DNA of 64,000 nucleotides from Diplosphaera chodatii (lineage: Eukaryota > Chlorophyta > Trebouxiophyceae > Prasiolales > Stichococcaceae), in the NCBI GenBank assembly GCA_032358165.1, contig JAALGY010000054.1:1984001-2048000 (forward strand), read 5' to 3'. Made by a program: the position numbers and the translations under genes. The notes under the pieces were generated by a model. That model ran no database searches. It was not told where the DNA came from and saw only the letters and a program-made list of their open reading frames with translations. Of the stretch, positions 56,884-64,000 are shown one piece after another; the first letter of the stretch is position 1; each line of letters opens with the position of its first letter.

Positions 56884-59800
56884 TCACCGTCCTCCGCATT
56901 GCGGCCTTCTTGCCATGCGCTGTTGCCGCCACTGCTGGGCCAGTGACGTTGCTGCTGTGGCTGCATCCTCTGCAGCGCCCATGCCTCCTGACTGCAAGAC
57001 GCCCGCAGCAGTGCCTGTGTGCCGACCGAATTGCTCTGGCATGACCTCTGCAGCCCCAGCTGTGAACACACACAGCAGTCTTGACACACACAAAGCACTC
57101 CTGATTGTCAGCTTGAGTGACAGGGAGTGTGACCTGCACCAGACCACACAAACTCCGCATTGATGCAGTCGTGATCCTCTACGCACACCTTCGAATTCAT
57201 CCTCTGTGTCGAAATCACTGTCATCAGTGCTGCCTTCTGTTTCCTTGTCGCTGTGGTCACTGTCGCTGTGGTCACTGTCGCTGTCGCCGTCGCTGCCCGG
57301 GCCGATGGAATCCAGCAGCGCCAGGGTACGCTGGTGCTGCGCCACAGACTGCCGATAGTGGCGGGTGACGCCCATGCCGCACTCCTTGAGCTGCAGGCCA
57401 GTGCGGATGATGGCATGCGGCGGCACCAGCGTCGACGTCTGGTCCAGCACCCAGTGCTGGTGCGAAGTGTCCACCTTGCCTGCAGGTCAGACTTGGACTC
57501 CGACTGGACGGTAGGGACACGCTTGCTGCGGTATACAGTCAAGAACGCCACACACGGTTTATCACAACTCATCACAGGAGCTAAGGAGGGGTTGTGCACC
57601 GTCGCTGTCCATCAGGCTGAAGTACTGCGCTTCAAGCATGGCTTTGCCTGCGGGGTGCTCCACATCGTTTCCGTCTCTCCTGCTGGCGTCCAGCTTAGCG
57701 ATGCCCTACAGGACATACCGGATGTCAGCAGCTGCCACATGTGCTGATGCTGTTGGTAGACAACTGGCTGGTAACTCTTCTATTTCTGCTGGGCTCAACG
57801 TTCACGCTACCGGATGTTAGGCAGCTGACGGGTCTGACATGCTTTTGCTGCAACCAGGCATTGCACACCTTGCGCACGATGGCCATGTAGTACTGGTAGT
57901 CTGCGAAGTCGCCATCGGAGTGGCGCACTGCTACAATGCTGCCGGGTTCCAATACACCTGCCAGCCGCTGCCGCCGTGCTCGCTGCAGCTTCTCGCCCTT
58001 GGCTAGCTGTGTGTTCAGCAGTGTCCACTCCTGCAGTACAATTGCATGTCATATGAGTAGCCATTGAAACAGATACAGCAAAGCTTACCCAGGCATACCC
58101 ACGTGATGCAGCAGCATAGATGTGGAGATGCCGCAACATGATGGCTCAGGTCTTGCTGCTCCCCGCAAGGCCTCGTCACCTGCATCAGCGCCTGGCGCTC
58201 TGCCAAGTCTGTCAGCAGCTGCTTCGTTGCGCTGCTGCCGCCGCTGCGGTTCGACTGCACGCCCGCCTGTGGAGTCGTGAGTCTGGTTGTGTGCCCACTG
58301 GATGCCCTGGAAGCCCTGATGCAGAGCACAGCAACACGGGCTTAGATCAGTGCCACATTCCACTGCTGGACGTGCAGCCAGGGCAGCAGGGCATCGCTGT
58401 ATGCTAGGCGGCACCACAATCACTGTGTTCCTGAGGTTGGCAGGACACATGCTCACCTGGCATGGCCAGCTGTTGGTGCAGATGCAGAGACCGCAGCTGC
58501 CCGCAGCTCTGGCCCCACACCCGCCGTCAGGGCCAGGATGAGCTGCCAGGGGACCTGCGCAAGATTGCATCCCTGTGAGCCTGTGCCAAGATGCAAGTGG
58601 GATTGCGTTGCTGAATCAAGAAGGTCAACAGAGGTTGGTTGAACATGCAGGTCCTGCTGTCACGCTGTCAGCAAGCCGTAAATGCACACCGTTGCAGACC
58701 ATGCCGCAGGCTTCCCGATGATGTCCTCCACATGCCTGCAGTCATACGCAGCATGTGCATAATACAGAAGGAAGTCGACTCGTGGGTCGGCAGCTGCTGG
58801 CGGCCCTTGGCATGGAGACGGAGCTTGATGCATAGCACTGGTGAACTGTGCATCTGAGTAGTCACCTACGGTGGCTGAATAATGTAGCCGGGCAATCGAA
58901 GTTGCAGGTTTTCGCCTCGAAGTTCGGAATTGGCGCATTGGTCCATAGGTATGTCAGCTTCCGCTGCAATGCATCGTGATCACATGACAATCCCGATTTA
59001 CTGGAAGAGCCCTATCTGGTAGTACACAGCTACAATCGGCAGTACAGCAGGCTGTCCAACATTGGGGCGCGATACCCATTTTGGGCGTATCTGTGGCCTC
59101 CTTGAGCAGACACGACTCACCATTGTGCCACCGTAGTGGCAGTACGCCACCTCATAGCGCACATGTCCAGGTGCCACTTCCTTGAGGCCATCAAGCAGCA
59201 CCGGTCGTTCCGCCAGGGTGCCCTTTGCAGGGTTCTGCAGGCCGCTGCCAAACCCTTTCAAACTTTGTTGTCGATGGACTGTAACATCTAGCATACACTG
59301 ACCCCCTGAAGAAACGTACAAGAGATGCAGCATTGCGCGACTCCCCCACGCATCACTCACCTCAATGAACCACCTGGTCACGTTCAGCACCCTGCGCCAT
59401 CCAGCCAAGACCATCAGTTGTAGCAAATGCTACTTTCCACACGGTGCTGTCGAAGTCAACTGCAACCTGCTGAGCATATGTGCGTCGTGAGCACATAAGC
59501 TTACCTGATGAAGGCAAATACTGCAGCGACACACTGATCAGCCAAGAGCAAGTTGGGCGGGCCTGCGTGCAAAGTGCACATCTGCTGGGCCTTGGCAAAA
59601 GCAGTGGCAGGGGCAGTTGGCGGTCCTTTCCAAAAGCATGACCAAGTGGATGCAGCCAGCGTGAGTGCATTCAGTCCACACTTTCATCTTGCAAATTTGA
59701 CGCACGCACGTTTGCGCCGCAGCCTGCCCATTGGCGAGTATGCAGTGCAGGGTGGGCTCGCCCACAAGATCACGGGATCATACTCTGCAATGCCATACTT

Positions 59801-61289
59801 CTCCTGCAGAATGAGGGCTCGGGACTTCAAGCTGCGAATGGCTGACATGGCATGCACTCTGTGAGTGGTGCACTCTGCTGCATAGACAGCTTGCAACAGT
59901 ACATGGTTGCGGGCACACCATGAAGTTGCGAACAGCCTGGTCGTCGTATGTTGACAGGTCAGCATGCACCTTCGGCATTGTGCCTGCAAAAGTAGTGCAG
60001 ACAATCATCCCTTCATATGAGGCCAGTGCAGTTCGGTATGTTGACCATAGTGGCATCCAGGGGAAATCTAGGCAGGGCATGTGTCCACTGCAGACGCACT
60101 GGAGTCATTGTGTGATGCACTGGTCCGCGGGGATGCCAAGCTGGCACGCGGCAAATGTGGTGAACTCCTGGCTGCCCGAAAAGAGCTCAATCAACCAGAT
60201 CTGCGGAGACCAGCAGGGGTATGTATACATGGGGGTCCAATCCAGCAGCATGCAAAATTCAAGGTCATGAAGTGTGGACATCCGCATGAAGGCATTGACA
60301 GCTACAGAACCACCTTTGGAGAGCGCTTCATGACACGGGGCAGCCTGACAGGCGGGTGCGATGATTGCTGCTGTGGCCCTTCCTGAGCGTGCTGCTGCTG
60401 GTTGTGCAGGTGCTGCTGTATGCGCGGCTGCACCTGTGCAGGAAGTGCTGGTTCAGGTTCAGGTCGATCTATATGGCAGGAGTCATAAAAACACGATGGC
60501 TTTCTGCAAAGAGGCACCTCATGCAGTTGCATTGGCTTATGCTGTCCGGCGTGAAACTGTCTAGACACTGGAGGGGTGCACCTGCTGCGCTGTGCTGCGC
60601 CCATGGACACGCTACTGTGATCCTGCATCAGCACATGCAGCAGTTGGAAGGTCAGCCAACTGCTGCATCCGTCACGGTGATTATTTGGCACGCCTTATGG
60701 GAACCCTCGTGCAGTGCAATGTAACATCCTCATCACAGGACAACACAGATGATGTGCAGATGTACATACTGTGCTTGGGCGTGTTCTGCGGCGTGCTTGG
60801 CCAAAGCGCGCTGATCGCTGTCCCCCGAGCCTGCATGCCTGGGGCCGCGACGCCCGCAGCTGCCTGCGGCACGTGTGCGGTGACGCTGCCACGGCGTGCT
60901 TCAGGCGCCACAGCCGCCGCTGATGCCGCATGGTGGCTTGCGGGCCGTGACGCCGCCGTCGCTGCGGCTGGCGACGGCGCGGCGCCACCTACACCCGGTG
61001 GCAGCGTGGCTGCGTGCTGCCTCCGCTCCTGCGAATGGTGTTGTGGAGCGCGGGAGCGGCTGCGGGGGTGTAGCAGCTGCAGTCCGTCCAGGGTGGTCTG
61101 CGCTGGAGCAGTGCCGCGCTGCTTGGGCTGTGCTGCGGTGGCCCCCGGTTGGGGTAGCACAGTCCCACTCTGCTCCTTTGCGGACACGCTGCCGAGCTGC
61201 TGCTGTGGCGTGCTGTGCGCCTCATCCGGACGGGCACCCTCATCGCTGCTGCTCTCGCAAAGGTCGATCACTATGTCTGACACCTCCAT
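56884..61289 (-). CDS. C5-type DNA cytosine methyltransferase-like protein with N-terminal SIM and BAH-like C-terminus
   Basis: The start at 61289 gives MEVSDIVIDLCESSSDEGAR; the hydrophobic VIDL beside Ser/Asp/Glu is a SUMO-interaction-like motif. A disordered Ala/Pro/Gln region follows to about 60300. Motif I is LIELFSGSQEFTTFAACQLG (about 60210-60140). Then come HADLSTYDDQAVRNFM and motif IV, EYDPVILWASPPCTAYSPMG, with the catalytic Cys in PPC. Motif VI spans an intron as RVLNVTRWFIE joined to NPAKGTLAERPVLLDGLKEV. Next are VRYEVAYCHYGGTM and, across an intron, RKLTYLWTNAPIPNF with CNFDC. HVEDIIGKPAAWSATVPWQL closes the domain. The C-terminal exons (PGSIVAVRHSDGDFADYQYY, GKAMLEAQYFSLMDSDG, HWVLDQTSTLVPPHAIIRTG) look BAH-like. 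An acidic DSDSDHSDSDHSD run precedes the stop at 56884. Substrate and activity are unproven. Confidence 0.75.
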
Positions 61290-62681
61290 AAGTGCCCTCT
61301 GCAGGGATTGGGACTAAGCTGATCCAACCATTAATGACACCACGGCACAGCGGCCTAATTAGCACCGCGCTCATGAACATGTTGTTTGGTTTGGATGAGA
61401 GCTGACTGCTTGGCAACGAGCAAATCGATACAACATCTTTTCAAAGGCCCGGCACATGCGGTGCAGTGGCGCTGCTGACCCCGATGATCGTGTGACAGCA
61501 TCTACCTGCTGACGGTGACGTTGGGCCCCTTGTGGTGGAGTCGATACGTGGGGCTTTCGGTCTTCAACTGCGGCTGCCACCCAGGCCCGTCGGCTCGGAC
61601 TGTGTGCCGCATCCTGCACCGCTGTCTGAGGCTTGACATGGCGGCGCCGATCTGCCCCGGTGTGCCCGTTCTCCTGAGCCTCGGCAGATTTTTGCTCCTT
61701 GGACTTCTGAGTGGTCGGATCCATGCCTGGACCTACGTGTGATCACGCAATCATGCTGCTTCTCCTACATGCGCTGCATGTGCGCTCCTGCCTTAGGGTG
61801 AAGGGTCATCCAGTGCCTACAAAACCCCCACTCCAAGCGATGCTTCGCTGAACTCAAACGACTTTTGGAGTCACAGTCAGACGAAATGCATGCGGACGGG
61901 CATGTCACCAACGGACGGTGCAGATCACGCAGGACAGTGCTGTTATGCATACCAGAACCGCACTCAGGGTCATGCGAGGTGAGAGAATTCACCTCCCCTG
62001 AAGATTACGCAAGCCACCCAGAAAAGCTTGTCCCAGAACAACACCGGAATGCCATTGCCTGCGATGCACAAGGCGCTGTGTGCAGTCCAGGCGATGTATT
62101 CGTTGTGATGATCGCAGCGGATCGCGCGCGCGCAGGGTGACTTTGAAACGGAACCAACTTGGCTTTTGGTTGTCCGGGGCAGACTCCCGCGATGCGGAGC
62201 CTCTTCAGGCTGCCTGACCGTCGTAGGTGCGCTGCTCATGACCTGCTGCATCATTGCGCGCCGTTGCGCATGCCCCGGCCCTGCAGCAGGCGCAGGCAGC
62301 TTCCGGAAAGCAGTCGTCCTGCAGTTGGGGTTGGCTTGGGTGCAAGATTGTGGGCCTCAAAGCGGCCATGCGCGGGCTGGTTTGATTTGTGGCATGTTGT
62401 TGAAGGTTTAAGACCGCCTCGCGATGCGCTGTGGCCCGGACACGCCTGTTGTCACTGACTGGCACCTGCCCTGTGAGCATGCAGGGACGGACCGGACAGC
62501 CTGCCGAAGGTGGATCAGGCAGCGCTGAGGCAGCAAGGTGAGGATATCAAACAAGAAAGCGCAAGCCTTGCGGGGCGCGCTGCATGCGCTGCAGCAGCAT
62601 AGTGCAGGTTGTGCTGACATGGGGATGCCAGGCACTCAGCACAACGGTGTGTCTGATCCAGCCGCTGATGTACTGCTGCAG
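61290..62681. other. Intergenic ~1.4 kb upstream of the methyltransferase gene and the RING-like gene
   Basis: This should contain the methyltransferase promoter and the 5' exon(s) of the RING-like gene on the plus strand. An ATG frame at 62479 (MQGRTGQPAEGGSGSAEAA) ends at a good donor but is out of phase with the next sure exon. A weak minus-strand ORF is listed separately. Confidence 0.4.
61371..61724 (-). CDS. Possible small hydrophilic protein
   Basis: Not recognised. ATG at 61724 followed by MDPTTQKSKEQKSAEAQENG and about 60 further Arg/Gln/Ser-rich residues to QRHRQQ, where a GTAGAT donor occurs. The remainder of the frame looks non-coding. The only support is frame length and composition, so this may be chance. 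Confidence 0.2.
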   Translation of the reverse strand: MDPTTQKSKEQKSAEAQENGHTGADRRRHVKPQTAVQDAAHSPSRRAWVAAAVEDRKPHVSTPPQGAQRHRQQVDAVTRSSGSAAPLHRMCRAFEKMLYRFARCQAVSSHPNQTTCS

Positions 62682-64000
62682 TCATCGACGGGGTTCCTGC
62701 ATGCATTGGAGAGCCGGACGTGGACTTGGAGGGCGTGGCACAGCTGAGTTGCTTTACCAGGTGCGCCGCTGTTTTTGGTGCATGCTGACATGAGAGGATC
62801 GCATGGCGATCCTGCCAAATGCTCCACCACATAGAAACAACTTCAGCATCACGCATAGCAAGCTGCAAATGTCTTCGCGCTCCTGCAGGGAAGGCTTTGC
62901 GCTCCTGTTGGGCACGTTTCCCAGTCAGCCACCCCCTGCACTGCGCGCTTTGCTGCAGCAGAGGCAGGCAACTGGCACAGACGGGTCTGGCGATATCCAC
63001 AAGAGGCTGTACTCGGTGTGCACCGCAGTGCAAGATCTGGCCAGCTCAGATTTGTTCAGGTACGTCCCATTGATGACGTGAGGCATGACCAAAGCTCAAC
63101 CTTATGCGTGTACCTGTCACCACAGTGTCTGCATGCATCGCACACATGTAGTCAGTCGCAGCTCGGAATATTGATTGATGAGCACACCTGCCACAGGGAA
63201 AGGCTGGCGGCAGCATATGTCGCAAGCGATGGGCTGCCTCCAAACCAGCTGCCGTCAGTTGCGCAGTACCTGAATCGTTTGGCAGCCGCAGCCGCAGCTG
63301 ATGCCATCTTCGTCTTGCCTGGCACAGCTCCCAAGCGGATTGCAAGCACCACAGACACGCCGAGCCAGGGAGTGCGCAGCGCAACCGGCGGCAGCATGGG
63401 CAGCGGCCTGGCGATCAGCGCAGCAGGCAGCAATGAGGACGGTGGCATCTGCGAGCTGTGCGGGGATGCCACCCCGCAGCACAGCCTGGCCGCCTGCAGC
63501 CGCGGGCATGCCGTCTGCACACTCTGCCTGCGCCAGTACATCTGCTACACCCATGGGCTGCAGGTGGGCGCGCTTGCTCCTGCAGGTTCGTGACTTATTC
63601 TCTTCCTTTAACATTGCTCGACCCTCAGGACTCATCAACATTATGTGCATGCAACGACAGGCGGGCCTTGATTCGCTGAAGTGCCTCGCATTCGCTGCCG
63701 ACAGCCTCGGACCTGACGACGCCTTCTCAGCAACAGAGCACAGGTGGCACTGGCACTTGAAGAAGCGGCATGAGCCTGGTGTCTGCACCAGCATGCACTG
63801 CCGTGAGGAACATGTAAGCCAATATGAGCAATGCGCACACCGCAAGGAGTGCTTCCGCAGTGCTACGACTAGGCCGAACCTCTCGCTTTGACATGCTGTA
63901 GGTGCCCTGGCACATATGCGCACAGCCACCTGGCGGCAGCGCTGCGTCCGACAGAGCTGCTGCAGATCAGCCTGGCAGACGCACGGCGCGAGGCCCGTGT
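62682..64000 (+). CDS. RING-like zinc-binding protein (5' exons unresolved, 3' end off the window)
   Basis: Five consecutive exons join in phase. 62682-62760: VIDGVPACIGEPDVDLEGVA then QLSCFT. 62889-63059: EGFALLLGTFPSQPPPALRA, then DIHKRLYSVCTAVQDLASSD. 63197-63563: ERLAAAYVASDGLPPNQLPS, an Ala/Gly/Ser linker, and a zinc-ligand cluster ICELCGDATPQHSLAACSRG then HAVCTLCLRQYI. 63661-63743: AGLDSLKCLAFAAD. 63902 to the edge: RCPGTYAHSHLAAALRPTEL then LQISLADARREAR. The C-x2-C, C-x3-H-x2-C-x2-C spacing, with a later pair of Cys, fits the first RING of an E3 ligase (possibly RBR-like). This is inferred from spacing alone. The first coding exon is not identified. Confidence 0.6.

Noticed and set aside
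60081..60386. Plus-strand frame starting MSTADALESLCDALVRGDAK that looks like a helical protein
   Set aside because: It lies antisense to methyltransferase motif I (LIELFSGSQEFTTFAACQLG), which joins a consistent series of minus-strand catalytic motifs. The plus frame has no family match or continuation.
1..64000. CRISPR arrays, prokaryotic operons, integrated virus or complete transposon
   Set aside because: No regularly spaced repeats, no transposase or integrase frame and no phage structural genes were seen. The virus-like flavour of the methyltransferase motifs is confined to one intron-rich gene.
1..64000. tRNA and rRNA genes
   Set aside because: I looked for T-loop (GGTTCRANYCC) patterns with matching arms and found none that fold convincingly by eye. 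A tRNAscan run would be decisive.

Overview
The window is nuclear DNA from a eukaryotic green alga. The evidence is that almost every protein is split by short GT-AG introns, typically 100-400 bp, with GTG-rich donors. The gene set is also plant or algal: a plastid-type MsrB, an LPA1/2-phosphoglycerate-kinase-like protein, a PTC7/SPP-type PP2C, PRA1, COP9 subunit 4 and a multi-domain hybrid histidine kinase. High GC, Ala/Gly/Gln-rich linkers and compact spacing fit a trebouxiophyte-like chlorophyte (inference; no marker gene in the window fixes the genus). There are no operons, ribosome binding sites or CRISPR arrays, and I recognised no RNA genes. Coordinates given for a gene are the span from start to stop codon, introns included. 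Splice junctions were read by eye and checked for phase wherever a junction is quoted.

Layout. 1-10776 (-): most of a membrane hybrid histidine kinase, running off the left edge. 11280-13489 (-): CSN4. 15037-18129 (-): calcyclin-binding/SIP-like protein with a large low-complexity insert. 18628-26808 (-): formin with PH, GBD/FH3-like, FH1 and FH2 regions. 27226-28699 (+): PRA1. 29307-31354 (+): plastid MsrB. 31599-34482 (-): saccharopine-dehydrogenase-like oxidoreductase. 35205-38250 (+): PP2A activator PTPA. 38415-39803 (-): small ankyrin protein. 40502-42709 (+): MTM1/SLC25A39-like mitochondrial carrier. 43232-44911: two YCII-domain genes (-) with a dead fragment of the carrier's 3' end between them, the trace of a tandem duplication. 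45869-46811 (-): HMG-box protein. 46905-47647 (-) and 48064-48834 (+): small unknown genes. 48969-52688 (-): LPA1-like P-loop kinase. 53405-54868 (-): PP2C. 55362-56216 (+): URM1. 56884-61289 (-): C5-type DNA methyltransferase-like protein with a SUMO-interaction-like N-terminus. 62682-64000 (+): RING-like zinc protein, cut by the right edge.

The genes are mostly unrelated housekeeping and regulatory functions rather than one pathway. Themes that recur are signalling by phosphorylation (histidine kinase, PTPA, PP2C), ubiquitin-like systems (CSN4, SIP, URM1, RING protein, SIM in the methyltransferase), and organelle redox and metal homeostasis (MsrB, MTM1-like carrier). Divergent pairs with short shared upstream regions are formin/PRA1, oxidoreductase/PTPA, ankyrin/carrier and PP2C/URM1.

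The most unusual items are the histidine kinase whose ATPase domain is interrupted by about 4 kb of RRxS-rich exons, the methyltransferase with fused regulatory ends, the PH-domain formin, and the duplication that killed a carrier copy.
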